Made by a program: the position numbers and the translations under genes. From NCBI RefSeq assembly GCF_011043555.1, contig NZ_JAAKGS010000004.1, positions 62,001-126,000 of the forward strand: DNA of 64,000 nt, written 5' to 3'. This document shows, piece by piece, positions 42,511-51,301 of this stretch (within the stretch, counting starts at the first letter, position 1; each line of letters starts with the position of its first letter). The notes under the pieces were generated by a model that saw nothing but the letters and a program-made list of their open reading frames with translations, was not told the DNA's origin and ran no database searches. The DNA comes from Sphingobacterium sp. SGR-19. GTDB lineage: Bacteria; Bacteroidota; Bacteroidia; Sphingobacteriales; Sphingobacteriaceae.

Positions 42511-44204
42511 GTACTATTGATTGGATAGTACTCTTTTTTACGCTCCTGCTCATCGTTGTTTATGGCATTTACAAGAGCAGGGGAATCAAAAACATTGATG
42601 GCTACATTGTAGGCGACCGTGAACTACCTTGGTATAACGTAGGGTTTTCTGTGATGGCAACACAGGCCAGTGCCATTACGTTTTTGTCCGCGCCCGGACT
42701 TGCTTATTCGTCCGGAATGAGTTTTGCGCAGTTCTATTTTGGCTTGCCGTTGGCCATGATTGTGCTCTGTATTACTTTCGTACCCATCTTCCACCGGTTG
42801 AGGGTTTATACCGCCTATGAGTTTTTAGAAAAAAGATTTGATGTGAATACACGAGTACTCACGGCACTACTTTTTCTAATTCAAAGGGGAGTTTCTACGG
42901 GGATCACCATCTTCGCTCCATCAATTATCCTTTCGAGTATCCTGCATCTCGACGTAACCTATACCACGCTCATAATTGGAACGATGGTCATTTTCTACAC
43001 TGTTTGGGGTGGAACAAAAGCAGTTTCTTATTCCCAATTGCTTCAAATGGGTATCATTTTTACCGCTCTCTTGGCTGCCGGTGTCATGGTTATCCATTAT
43101 CTGCCTGCAGATATTGGTTTTAACGAAGCGCTACACATTGCCGGTAAATCTGGTAAAACCAACGCGATAGACTGGAGCTTCGACCTAAACAATCAATATA
43201 CGGTATGGACAGGGCTTATTGGCGGATTCTTCCTGCAGCTATCTTATTTTGGTACAGACCAAAGTCAAGTAGGGCGATATCTAACGGGATCGTCTATACG
43301 GGACTCAAGATTAGGACTTCTTATGAATGGCCTCCTAAAAGTACCGATGCAATTTTGTATTTTATTGATTGGTATCTTGGTATTTGCATATTACCAGTTC
43401 CATACACCTCCTTTGTTTTTTAATAATGTGGAAGTTGCCAAAATAGAAAATAGTCAGTACAGTGATGAATACGCTGCTATAATGCAGCGTCATGAGGTTA
43501 TAGGCGAAGAAAAAAAAGAATGGGTAGAAAAATTGGTCACGGCCATTAAAGTTGATGATTCTGAAACAATCAATGCTTCCCGGCAAGCTTTACACGAGAA
43601 AAATCAACAGGATCAGGTATTGCGAAAAGAGGTAGAAGCATTATTGCAAAAAAATAATCCTGATGCAGAACTTAACGATAACAATTATATTTTCCTTTCA
43701 TTTGTAACGAATACATTTCCAAAAGGACTTATCGGATTATTGATTGCCATCATTTTCCTTGCATCTATGGGTGCAACAGCCAGTGCTATAAATTCGTTGT
43801 CATCAACGACCGTTGTGGATATCTATAAACGTTTTATCAACAAAAAGGGATCCGATAGGGGATACCTCAATGCATCGAGGTTGTTTACATTGGTGTGGGG
43901 CATTATTACACTTGCTGTAGCACTTTACGCCAGCCAGCTCGGTAACCTCTTAGAAGCTGTCAATATTTTGGGGTCGCTTTTCTACGGTACCATTCTCGGA
44001 ATTTTTCTTGTTGCTTTTTATGTGAAACGTATTGGTGGAAAGGCGGTATTTTGGGCTGCGGTACTTTCCGAAGTAGTCGTTTTCAGTATCTGGAAAGCCG
44101 ATATCATGGCTTATCTATGGCTCAACCTGATTGGCTGTGTATGTGTAATCACCTTTGGGTTGATTTTACAAATAATGTTGAAATCAAAAGTACCGTCGAT
44201 ATAG
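42507..44204 (+). CDS. Sodium:solute symporter (SSS/SLC5 type)
   Basis: This inner-membrane transporter of 565 residues has about a dozen hydrophobic helices. Signature stretches are DGYIVGDRELPWYNVGFSVMATQASAITFLSAPG near residue 32 and the helix GFFLQLSYFGTDQSQVGRYL near 245. A hydrophilic loop of about 80 residues (305-385) is charged and resembles loops of Bacteroidetes symporters. The substrate is unknown; the upstream deacetylase suggests an amino sugar or sialic-acid-like solute, which is inference. Its end overlaps the convergent amidase gene by 21 bases. Confidence 0.93.
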   Translation: MSTIDWIVLFFTLLLIVVYGIYKSRGIKNIDGYIVGDRELPWYNVGFSVMATQASAITFLSAPGLAYSSGMSFAQFYFGLPLAMIVLCITFVPIFHRLRVYTAYEFLEKRFDVNTRVLTALLFLIQRGVSTGITIFAPSIILSSILHLDVTYTTLIIGTMVIFYTVWGGTKAVSYSQLLQMGIIFTALLAAGVMVIHYLPADIGFNEALHIAGKSGKTNAIDWSFDLNNQYTVWTGLIGGFFLQLSYFGTDQSQVGRYLTGSSIRDSRLGLLMNGLLKVPMQFCILLIGILVFAYYQFHTPPLFFNNVEVAKIENSQYSDEYAAIMQRHEVIGEEKKEWVEKLVTAIKVDDSETINASRQALHEKNQQDQVLRKEVEALLQKNNPDAELNDNNYIFLSFVTNTFPKGLIGLLIAIIFLASMGATASAINSLSSTTVVDIYKRFINKKGSDRGYLNASRLFTLVWGIITLAVALYASQLGNLLEAVNILGSLFYGTILGIFLVAFYVKRIGGKAVFWAAVLSEVVVFSIWKADIMAYLWLNLIGCVCVITFGLILQIMLKSKVPSI

Positions 44205-45092
44205 GTTATACAAAACGCGTTTATCGTACTCCGTTAATGTCTCACTAATATCCGTAACAATAAATTTTCGTTTAAATGCCGTAATCGTCTTATTTAGATT
44301 ACCAATATCATAGCCAATAATACGAAGCGCATCGATATAGTTAAAGTTATCCGGAGGAGAAATGAGGTTACTTTCGTCATACCATACTCCAAAGCCACGA
44401 TCTGCCAATCGCTTCCAAGGAAACAATGCGCTGGGGTCATTCTTACGCGTCGGAGCTACGTCAGCATGACCTAAAAAATTAGTAAATGGTATCTGGTATT
44501 TCGTTTTTAACGTATCCAATAGCGTCACAAGTGCATTTATCTGGGCTTCCGGAAAGGGCTCTCTTCCGTTATTGTCCAACTCAATCCCTAACGATACCGA
44601 GTTCATATCTGTAATATTTCCCCATTTTGATTTTCCCGCATGCCAAGAACGTAGATAGTCGTTCAACATTTGCACGATACGACCATCTTTACCGATCACA
44701 TAATGTGCAGATACTTTGGTGTGTTCCAATTGAAAAGTCCGTATGGTTTGTGCTAAGCTATGTTGTGCGGTATGGTGGATAATAACAAAATTCGGTTTTC
44801 TAACGTCGTAATGCGCTGCTTCTGACCAATCGGCATTCTTATTGATACCTTCACGCATCAACATGTTGATTTTATCCTCGGTAGTGATTGCTACCGGTAA
44901 TGCCATAACCTGCTTTTCAGCTAACGATTCGGTTATTGAAGGTAATTTTATCGAGTCTGGATTGATTTTAAGGGTGTCTGCGCGGAGCAGGGGTGCATTT
45001 CCATTACGTAATACACGCTGTTTTGGTGTACTACAAGACGCCAACAGGAATACAACAAAAATGAAATAACAAAACTTTCTCAAACGCAACAA
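44184..45092 (-). CDS. N-acetylmuramoyl-L-alanine amidase lipoprotein (Amidase_2)
   Basis: This 302-residue lipoprotein (FLLASC, lipid Cys20) carries an Amidase_2 zinc domain that cleaves the bond between muramic acid and the peptide of peptidoglycan. Zinc ligands appear as NFVIIHHTAQ and FLGHADVAPTRKNDP. SAHYVIGKDGRIVQML and WHAGKSKWGN are family segments. The region before residue 90 is a linker. A C-terminal extension of about 50 residues follows the catalytic domain. It ends a minus-strand run of envelope genes and overlaps the symporter gene tail by 21 bases. Confidence 0.93.
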   Translation of the reverse strand: MLRLRKFCYFIFVVFLLASCSTPKQRVLRNGNAPLLRADTLKINPDSIKLPSITESLAEKQVMALPVAITTEDKINMLMREGINKNADWSEAAHYDVRKPNFVIIHHTAQHSLAQTIRTFQLEHTKVSAHYVIGKDGRIVQMLNDYLRSWHAGKSKWGNITDMNSVSLGIELDNNGREPFPEAQINALVTLLDTLKTKYQIPFTNFLGHADVAPTRKNDPSALFPWKRLADRGFGVWYDESNLISPPDNFNYIDALRIIGYDIGNLNKTITAFKRKFIVTDISETLTEYDKRVLYNLYRRYF

Positions 45093-45119
45093 TACTTTCT
45101 CCCTCGATAAACAATAATA

Positions 45120-46115
45120 CTATCTTGGTAATGCATAAGTCAAACCTAAGGCCAAAGCTTGGCTATATTGTACTTTATCCGCCTCTGCGGAATTGTAAAC
45201 CATAATGCCCGTCAACGATACGTTCACCAAATTGGTAACTTTAGCGGTTAGTATGACATCCAAACGATGGTCTGGGTCACTTAACTCTTTATAGTCAGCA
45301 AACAAATTATATCTAGACTTTATATTTAGGTTTTTAGATAAATTTCTATCAAGATTGGCTGTTATCTGGAAAGCGAGGTCATTTCTAAAACGCGCTCCTT
45401 GCTCAACACCAAACCTGTCTTTTTCATTTTCTTTTTGTGAAATACGATCGTCCACTACAAGCGTTTGCCGAGCCGTACCTGTACCTAGACGCAATGAAAA
45501 CGTGTTGTCCGGTTTGTATTCCAAACCGAAAGATTCCGTAAAATAACCTGGAGCCATAAATCTAGACATCGTATCGGTAATAATTTCCTCATTCGTTTCG
45601 CTATCTCTTCCATATTTATAACCGGCATCGAACTGAGATTCAAACGTTACTGCGAAATAAAGCGCCCAACTTTTAGAGAGTTTATGCGCTATTTTATGAT
45701 CCCAGAAAATCCGGTCGTTGTTTTTTTTTGCCAACTGCTCTTTGTTCCGAATCTTTCCATATCTTAAATCCAATTCTGTAACATACTGAAAGTTATTCTT
45801 ATTGTATTCTGATTTATGCCACCCAAGCAAACCTACCGCTATTGAATTTACTCCCCCTGCACTCCAATTCTCACTAAACGACGCTTGATTCATATTTATC
45901 CCAAATTTCGTCCAGTGCTTCCAATAATTGACCTCTAGATCCAACTGCGGGATGGGAACTGCTACTTCTTGTAGATTAGATACTGGTGCCTGTGGTTTTT
46001 CCACAATATTAGTATCAGGTTTTGCCCTTAACTTCTTAAGATCGATTTGTGCTATACTCTTTTGGCTCACAACGAGTAATAAAATAACAAACAGAAAGTT
46101 TATGCTCTTAAACAT
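45120..46115 (-). CDS. DUF3078 outer-membrane beta-barrel-like protein
   Basis: The 331-residue product has a signal peptide ending KSIAQ. A short proline-rich segment follows, then a beta-rich domain with family segments NYWKHWTKFGINMNQASFSENWSAGG and VELDLRYGKIRNKE-like strands, and a terminal barrel-like LALGLTYALPR. It matches DUF3078, proposed as an outer-membrane protein. Its role is unknown. It starts 6 bases after the stop of the CarboxypepD_reg-like gene, so the two are cotranscribed and may work together. Confidence 0.85.
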   Translation of the reverse strand: MFKSINFLFVILLLVVSQKSIAQIDLKKLRAKPDTNIVEKPQAPVSNLQEVAVPIPQLDLEVNYWKHWTKFGINMNQASFSENWSAGGVNSIAVGLLGWHKSEYNKNNFQYVTELDLRYGKIRNKEQLAKKNNDRIFWDHKIAHKLSKSWALYFAVTFESQFDAGYKYGRDSETNEEIITDTMSRFMAPGYFTESFGLEYKPDNTFSLRLGTGTARQTLVVDDRISQKENEKDRFGVEQGARFRNDLAFQITANLDRNLSKNLNIKSRYNLFADYKELSDPDHRLDVILTAKVTNLVNVSLTGIMVYNSAEADKVQYSQALALGLTYALPR

Positions 46116-46121
46116 GGCGTT

Positions 46122-46883
46122 TTATTTATCTACTTCTAAATCAATTTCTGGTAACTCTGGTAAAAAGCGCAAGTTAGGATTTAATTTAAATATTTCATAC
46201 TTGCTTCTAATATAAGTTGTCAATTCATAAGGCGAGGCAATAGAAACAAAATAATAGGTAGGCCTATAGTTACTCATAAAAATGGTAAGGCGTTCACCCG
46301 TTAAACCTGTAGTATTACTGACGAGATCACGTGTAAATTTCGAATCAATCACGTCTTCTTCATATTCTCGTTGAATAAAACGCGTCAAGCGGCGTGCATT
46401 TTTTCCCTCCCGGCTTAGCATATTATATATAGATCCAATACTGAGACCGGCGCCCGTCTGTCCAACACTGAATATGGATCCTGGGTCGGCAAGTTTGTAT
46501 GCTTTGTTAAATTCCTCTTTTCTTTGCTTTAGCACTTCTTCCGGTGAGCGCCGCGCTACCACTCTTACCTCCGGAATGTAAATGGAAGTACGATCTAAAT
46601 ATACCATTAATACTTGTTGTCCGACATATTTGATGGTATCCGTCAGATAACCTTCTTTAGACGTAATTATCAAATCCCCCAAAGATACCCCAATCTCAAA
46701 TTCTCCCCGGGCATTATTGAACGTATTTTGTTTTGTATCATCGTTTTTAATAAAAGCCTTACCCACACGTTGATTGGTAGCTTTATCCAACACGATTCCC
46801 TGCACGGATTTAGTCTGTGCAACCACGACAACAGGCACATTTAGAAACAAATAAAATAAGACGATATACGTTCGGATCTTCAC
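46122..46883 (-). CDS. Exported CarboxypepD_reg-like domain protein
   Basis: This 253-residue protein has a signal peptide ending VVAQTK, then a carboxypeptidase-regulatory-like beta-sandwich (VQGIVLDKATNQRVGKAFI, with strands LIITSKEGYLTD), like the N-terminal part of TonB receptors. The rest is a helical segment rich in charged residues (SPEEVLKQRKEEFNKAYK). No barrel or plug follows. It opens a two-gene unit with DUF3078, 6 bases apart. Function unknown. Confidence 0.75.
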   Translation of the reverse strand: MKIRTYIVLFYLFLNVPVVVVAQTKSVQGIVLDKATNQRVGKAFIKNDDTKQNTFNNARGEFEIGVSLGDLIITSKEGYLTDTIKYVGQQVLMVYLDRTSIYIPEVRVVARRSPEEVLKQRKEEFNKAYKLADPGSIFSVGQTGAGLSIGSIYNMLSREGKNARRLTRFIQREYEEDVIDSKFTRDLVSNTTGLTGERLTIFMSNYRPTYYFVSIASPYELTTYIRSKYEIFKLNPNLRFLPELPEIDLEVDK

Positions 46884-46984
46884 TTTATAAAACTAAGGGA
46901 AAGAAGTTTATAATACGAAAATTTAACATTTTTTAGTGACGGCATCCAAAAAAAATCATCAATTGGTTGACCGCTCTGGGGCAT

Positions 46985-47830
46985 TTATTTCGAGATAACC
47001 AATAATTGACCGACAGACAGATCATCAGAAGCCAAACCATTTAATTGTTTGATTTGATCTGTACTTACGCCATGACGCTGGCTAATACTATAGAGTGTAT
47101 CATTCACTTTCACTTCGTAAATGACCATAGCTACCGCATTTTTGATTACTTCGGTATTCCTGGCTGTCTCTGGTTCTTTTACTTCCCTTTCATGAATAAT
47201 ATCTTCTACTTTTTCTTCTCGATTCTCCTTATTGACGTAAGATATTTCCGGTCGATCGTATCGGTAAAGCTGATACCGCTCGATAAGATCAATGAGCAGT
47301 TCAGGGTAGCGCGGGTTCGTAGCGTATCCCGCTTCTTTCAAACCTTTTGCCCAACCCTTGTAATCGTTTTTATCTAATGTAAATAGTTTTTGATAACGTT
47401 TTCTCAACAGAAACTGGCTATGGTCACGAAATGATTGCTGGGGGTTATTGTATACGCGAAAACAATCCCGCACATGATCGTCTGGACGTGTAACCGACTT
47501 TCCTTGCCACACACCACCACATTTTATTCCAAAATGGTTATTGGCTTCTCGCGCTAGATAGCTGTTCCCATTACCCGATTCCAACAGCGCCTGTGCTAAC
47601 TTTATACTGGCAGGAATACCGTATTCATTCATTTCAGCAATGGCTATATCCTTATATTGCTCTATATAGGATAGCCCGGATGTCGAGGTACCCCCCCGGG
47701 TTGGGGTCCGAACTTGACCTGTCTTATTTTTTCCGTAATCCGGATGTTGTAATGTTGTTCTGCGTGAAGCACAGGACCCTAATACCAATAAGGCAGCAAC
47801 AAACATCGAAAATAGACCTTTATTTTTCAT
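46985..47830 (-). CDS. Glucosaminidase-domain lipoprotein with LysM
   Basis: The product is a 281-residue lipoprotein (VLGSC, lipid Cys20). A mannosyl-glycoprotein endo-beta-N-acetylglucosaminidase (glucosaminidase) domain shows IEQYKDIAIAEMNEYGIPASIKLAQALLESGNGNS and REANNHFGIKCGG, with the Glu of LLESG as probable acid. A LysM follows at the C-terminus (YEVKVNDTLYSISQRHGV). It should trim peptidoglycan. I chose ATG at 47828-47830; a GTG nine bases upstream is the alternative. It lies after a second related gene and before the CarboxypepD_reg-like gene. Confidence 0.9.
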   Translation of the reverse strand: MKNKGLFSMFVAALLVLGSCASRRTTLQHPDYGKNKTGQVRTPTRGGTSTSGLSYIEQYKDIAIAEMNEYGIPASIKLAQALLESGNGNSYLAREANNHFGIKCGGVWQGKSVTRPDDHVRDCFRVYNNPQQSFRDHSQFLLRKRYQKLFTLDKNDYKGWAKGLKEAGYATNPRYPELLIDLIERYQLYRYDRPEISYVNKENREEKVEDIIHEREVKEPETARNTEVIKNAVAMVIYEVKVNDTLYSISQRHGVSTDQIKQLNGLASDDLSVGQLLVISK

Positions 47831-47871
47831 CGGAATCACTACCTATTTTCCACGAAGTTCCTAATTTTTGA

Positions 47872-48618
47872 TTATAACAGCAAACGTTGGCCGATAGATA
47901 ATTTCGAAGAATGTAAGTTGTTCCGTCTCTTTAAGGCGTCGACGGATGTATTATAGCGTGTCGCTAACTCCGAAAGCGTATCTCCTTTTGTTACGACATG
48001 CGTCTCACCTGCCATAAAATCTGCAGACGCATCATTAGCTTCCATAGAACGCAGCAAGATATCCTGTTGAATTTTTGCTGTTCCACTTTTTGCTAACATT
48101 CCTTTTGATACCGGCTCTGTTTGTATCCTATCATATTCATCCAGTTTGTAGCGCCTTATCGTAGCCAAAACTTTAGGCGTCCAACTGCTTAACCTTGTAT
48201 AACCCGCTTTAAAAATACCTTTGATCCAACCCTCGTAATCATCTGAATCATACTTCTCGAACAGTACCCTGTTTGCTTTCCGCCGTTGCATCAGTCCTAC
48301 AAAATCACGATAGGATTCCTCCACAGACCCATATCCCTTATAGGCGGAGCGGATGGTTTTGCTGTTATTTTTACCCTTAATTCCGAAGTGATTGTTTAAG
48401 TGCTTTGCTACTTTACTGTTGCCATATGCACTCTCGTGAAACGCTATCGCTAGGATAACAGAAGCTGGCACTCCTGTTTCATTCATTAATTGTTGAGCTA
48501 AATCCTTGTGCTGCGCAATATAGCTACTTGGTGAAAACTTTTGTGCAATGGTCGACGTGACCGTAAACACAAACATTAGTAGTATTATTATATACCTACC
48601 AATACTTGTTTTTTGCAT
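47872..48618 (-). CDS. Glucosaminidase-domain secreted protein with LysM
   Basis: This 248-residue protein is a paralogue of the next gene downstream. The signal peptide ends STIAQ. The catalytic domain has IAQHKDLAQQLMNETGVPASVILAIAFHESAYGNS and LNNHFGIKGKNNSK, and the C-terminus has one LysM (HVVTKGDTLSELATRYNTSV). It lacks the lipobox. The two genes lie 41 bases apart, so a tandem duplication is likely. A soluble and an anchored copy suggest different sites of action. It follows the O-methyltransferase by 22 bases. Confidence 0.9.
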   Translation of the reverse strand: MQKTSIGRYIIILLMFVFTVTSTIAQKFSPSSYIAQHKDLAQQLMNETGVPASVILAIAFHESAYGNSKVAKHLNNHFGIKGKNNSKTIRSAYKGYGSVEESYRDFVGLMQRRKANRVLFEKYDSDDYEGWIKGIFKAGYTRLSSWTPKVLATIRRYKLDEYDRIQTEPVSKGMLAKSGTAKIQQDILLRSMEANDASADFMAGETHVVTKGDTLSELATRYNTSVDALKRRNNLHSSKLSIGQRLLL

Positions 48619-48640
48619 ATCATTTATTTTTGTTCAACCA

Positions 48641-49276
48641 TTACTTTTTGCGTAATACAAAAAGTCCATCTCTAATGGGCAAGATCAGCTTTTCTATACG
48701 GCTGTCCCTTGCCAGGGTTTCATTTAGTTCAATTACTTTCTTTGTTTGGTTATCCGGATTATCCGTCAAAACCTTTCCTTTCCAAAGTACATTATCTATC
48801 AAGAGCAATCCTCCAGAGGAAACACGGTCAATGAGTGTTTCAAAATAATACAAATTTCTCTTTTTGTCTGCATCAATAAACACCAAATCAAAATCACCTT
48901 CTATTGTTGAGACGATTTCGGCCGCATCTCCGACATGATACTTTATTTGGTCCCGAAAAGAAGAAGCATCAAAATAGCTTTGTACACGCTCCTCTAACTC
49001 TTCATTGATATCAATCGTATGCAATACCCCTTCTTTATCAAGCCCCTCAGCCAAACATAATGTAGCGTAACCAGTGAATGTACCTATTTCCAATATTCTT
49101 TTTGGTCTCACTAGCTTCGCCAACATCGCAAGAACTCTTCCTTGAAAATGACCAGACAACATGTGAGGCATCGTTTCACGCAAATAGGTCTCCCTATTTA
49201 TCCGCTTTAGAAGCCCATTTTCTATATCACATGTCTTCTCCAAATACGCGTTTAATGCGTCTTCATTTTCAAGCAT
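48641..49276 (-). CDS. Class I O-methyltransferase
   Basis: This is a SAM-dependent O-methyltransferase of 211 residues, of the COMT/catechol group. The SAM-binding motif is RILEIGTFTGYATLCLAEGL. LHTIDINEELEER is the second motif, and DLVFIDADKKRNLYYFE and LLLIDNVLWKGKV supply metal- and substrate-site residues. I used the ATG at 49274-49276, since the 16 residues before it look unlike the family and the length then fits. Substrate unknown. It heads the wall gene run, separated by a terminator from folE upstream. Confidence 0.88.
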   Translation of the reverse strand: MLENEDALNAYLEKTCDIENGLLKRINRETYLRETMPHMLSGHFQGRVLAMLAKLVRPKRILEIGTFTGYATLCLAEGLDKEGVLHTIDINEELEERVQSYFDASSFRDQIKYHVGDAAEIVSTIEGDFDLVFIDADKKRNLYYFETLIDRVSSGGLLLIDNVLWKGKVLTDNPDNQTKKVIELNETLARDSRIEKLILPIRDGLFVLRKK

Positions 49277-49353
49277 AGCCGCAAAATTAATATCCAGCGC
49301 CCCTATTACAAAAAAATTTAACATAAATTAAGGTACTATTGTTCGATGTCTAT

Positions 49354-49396
49354 AAAAAAAAAAATGCCCTTCTTGATATCAAGAAGGGCTTTTTTA
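49354..49396 (-). terminator. Bidirectional-type terminator after folE
   Basis: A perfect 24-base palindrome (49366-49389, half GCCCTTCTTGAT) has an A-run before it and a T-run after it. On the minus strand it ends folE with a long T run. It begins 14 bases past the folE stop. Confidence 0.85.
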
Positions 49397-49409
49397 ACGC
49401 GTTATTCTC

Positions 49410-50042
49410 TTAATCCAACGATGCCGTAATCAGTCTTAGAAATTCCGATCGTGTAACATCATTTTGAAACGCGCCGGTAAAAGCAGAGGTCGTTGTCACT
49501 GAATTTTGTTTCTGCACACCACGCATGGCCATACACATGTGCTTACATTCCATCACCACGGCAACACCTGCGGGTTTTAACGTTTGTTGTATGCAATCCC
49601 GTATTTCGTTAGTTAGCCGTTCCTGTACCTGTAAACGTCTTGCAAATGCATCCACCACACGTGGGATTTTACTTAATCCCACAATATGCCCATTGGGAAT
49701 ATAAGCAATATGGGCTTTTCCAAAAAAAGGAAGCATATGGTGTTCGCACATAGAATAAACCTCAATATCTTTCACCACCACCATTTGGCTATACTCTTCT
49801 TCAAACATGGCGCTTCGCAATACTTCTGCAGCGTTAACATCGTATCCATGCGTTAAAAACTGCAAAGCCTTCGCAACACGCTCAGGAGTTTTAATCAGCC
49901 CCTCCCTTTGGGGATTTTCACCAATAGCCCGTAAAATGGTGGGATAACAGGCCGCAATTTCTTCTACGTGTTTTTGATTATACTGATCAATTTTGATATA
50001 ACCATCTTGTTCTTCACTTTCGAAGGATGTTAGATTACTCAT
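49410..50042 (-). CDS. folE: GTP cyclohydrolase I
   Basis: This 210-residue enzyme converts GTP to dihydroneopterin triphosphate, the start of folate and pterin or queuosine precursor synthesis. Zinc ligands appear in [21 protein letters not shown] and in [13 protein letters not shown]. The C-terminal half ([23 protein letters not shown]) is the family signature. It is preceded on the same strand by the QueD-like gene, 29 bases away. The pair may feed queuosine or a tetrahydropterin, but no further pathway gene is in the window. Confidence 0.96.
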   Translation of the reverse strand: MSNLTSFESEEQDGYIKIDQYNQKHVEEIAACYPTILRAIGENPQREGLIKTPERVAKALQFLTHGYDVNAAEVLRSAMFEEEYSQMVVVKDIEVYSMCEHHMLPFFGKAHIAYIPNGHIVGLSKIPRVVDAFARRLQVQERLTNEIRDCIQQTLKPAGVAVVMECKHMCMAMRGVQKQNSVTTTSAFTGAFQNDVTRSEFLRLITASLD

Positions 50043-50071
50043 TTGTTTAAATTAAAAATGGCACTTATTTT

Positions 50072-50482
50072 TTAACCAAAATATTCGACAAAATTATTCT
50101 CTGTTTCGTACAGCTTAACAGCATGTAATTGAACGTTTTCCTGATCAAAATACGGTTTTAACACCCGAAATATTTCCACAGCGATAACCTCTGTAGAAGC
50201 TTTCTTACCGCTCATGAAGTCCACATCAAGATTCACATTTTTGTGATCTAACTTACTGATCACATGCTCCAAAATGATACTCTTCATCTTCTTGAGGTCG
50301 ATTAAGAAACCTGTCTCGGGATTTATCTCGCCTTTTACCGTTACGAAAAGCTCATAATTGTGGCCATGCCAGTTAGGGTTCGAACAATTTCCAAATACAG
50401 CCTCATTTTGCTCTTGAGACCAATCCTCCCGATATAGCTTATGTGCTGCGCTGAACCGTTCGCGCCTTGTGATATAAATCAT
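50072..50482 (-). CDS. queD: 6-pyruvoyl-tetrahydropterin synthase / QueD family
   Basis: The 136-residue protein uses zinc and converts dihydroneopterin triphosphate to 6-carboxy-tetrahydropterin or 6-pyruvoyl-tetrahydropterin. Zinc histidines are in RFSAAHKLY and NWHGHNYELFV. FGNCSNPNWHGHNY holds the probable catalytic cysteine. The ending KLYETENNFVEYF fits the family. It is 29 bases upstream of folE. Which of the two products is formed is not decided here. A -7 box TATCTTTG lies only 4 bases before the ATG. Confidence 0.85.
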   Translation of the reverse strand: MIYITRRERFSAAHKLYREDWSQEQNEAVFGNCSNPNWHGHNYELFVTVKGEINPETGFLIDLKKMKSIILEHVISKLDHKNVNLDVDFMSGKKASTEVIAVEIFRVLKPYFDQENVQLHAVKLYETENNFVEYFG

Positions 50483-50486
50483 AAGA

Positions 50487-50494
50487 CAAAGATA
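50487..50494 (-). promoter_or_regulatory. -7 box close to the queD start
   Basis: TATCTTTG on the minus strand matches TAnnTTTG fully and ends 4 bases before the ATG. If used, the transcript would be leaderless or nearly so. No TTTG -33 box is clear. Confidence 0.4.
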
Positions 50495-50547
50495 GGGGAT
50501 AAAAACTAGATTCTTAGTATCTTCACTGGCTAAAGCGATTCCTTCAT

Positions 50548-51171
50548 ATGCAGATTTTAGTTGTAGCCGCCACTACCGAAGAAATAAAGCCTTCTCTTTC
50601 TTTCCTGAAAGAGCACGGTATACCATATCTCACGACTGGTGTGGGTATGGTTGCCACAACCTATACCTTGACCAGGTATTTACAAAAACATAAAATTGAT
50701 TTACTTATTCACGTTGGCATCGGTGGGATACTGGATCGATCAGCATGTTTGGGAGAGGTATATCAAATATGTACCGACGAAATATTTGAATTGGGAGCTG
50801 ATGATAATGGCTTATTTATACCGATCGAAGAACTTGGTTTCGGCAAACGGATATATGCAGAGAACCCTCCGGCCAATACGCTGCTCCCTCAAATCAACAA
50901 AGCAAAAGGTATTACCGTTAATAATGTACACGGTGCAGTCGACAGCATTATCCGGCTTCAAAAGCGCTATAAAAAGCCTTTGATTGAATCAATGGAAGGC
51001 GCTGCGGTTTTTTTTGTAGCCGAACAGGAGAAAATTTATTGTTTACAATTCCGGGCTATTTCTAATTATATTGAGCCCAGAAACCGAGATACTTGGGAAA
51101 TTGGATTAGCGATCAAGAATCTAAATGATTTTTTGGAAGAATTTCTGGAATCTTTAAATCGCAGCTGCTAA
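50548..51171 (+). CDS. mqnB: Futalosine hydrolase
   Basis: This cytosolic enzyme of 207 residues removes the base from futalosine in the alternative menaquinone pathway. It has the nucleoside-phosphorylase-type fold: ILVVAATTEEIKPSL at the start, TGVGMVATTYTL, HVGIGGILD, then ESMEGAAVFFVAEQ (catalytic region) and FRAISNYIEPRNRDTWEI. It is divergent from queD and stands alone here; the other mqn genes lie outside the window. The call points to respiratory menaquinone made from futalosine. Confidence 0.92.
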   Translation: MQILVVAATTEEIKPSLSFLKEHGIPYLTTGVGMVATTYTLTRYLQKHKIDLLIHVGIGGILDRSACLGEVYQICTDEIFELGADDNGLFIPIEELGFGKRIYAENPPANTLLPQINKAKGITVNNVHGAVDSIIRLQKRYKKPLIESMEGAAVFFVAEQEKIYCLQFRAISNYIEPRNRDTWEIGLAIKNLNDFLEEFLESLNRSC

Positions 51172-51261
51172 GCCTTTTCCTATTGTCAAAACAATTCTAT
51201 ATTTACGGCACTTTCACGCTTTTTTTGCTTATAGTCCACTACAAAATATCAAATTATTTAG

Positions 51262-51269
51262 TAGTTTTG
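51262..51269 (+). promoter_or_regulatory. Putative -7 box of the pdhB promoter
   Basis: TAGTTTTG is a full match to TAnnTTTG and lies 32 bases before the pdhB ATG. No TTTG at the expected -33 spacing. Confidence 0.4.
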
Positions 51270-51301
51270 CGATATTCAAAAAAGACACAATTTTACAACT
51301 G

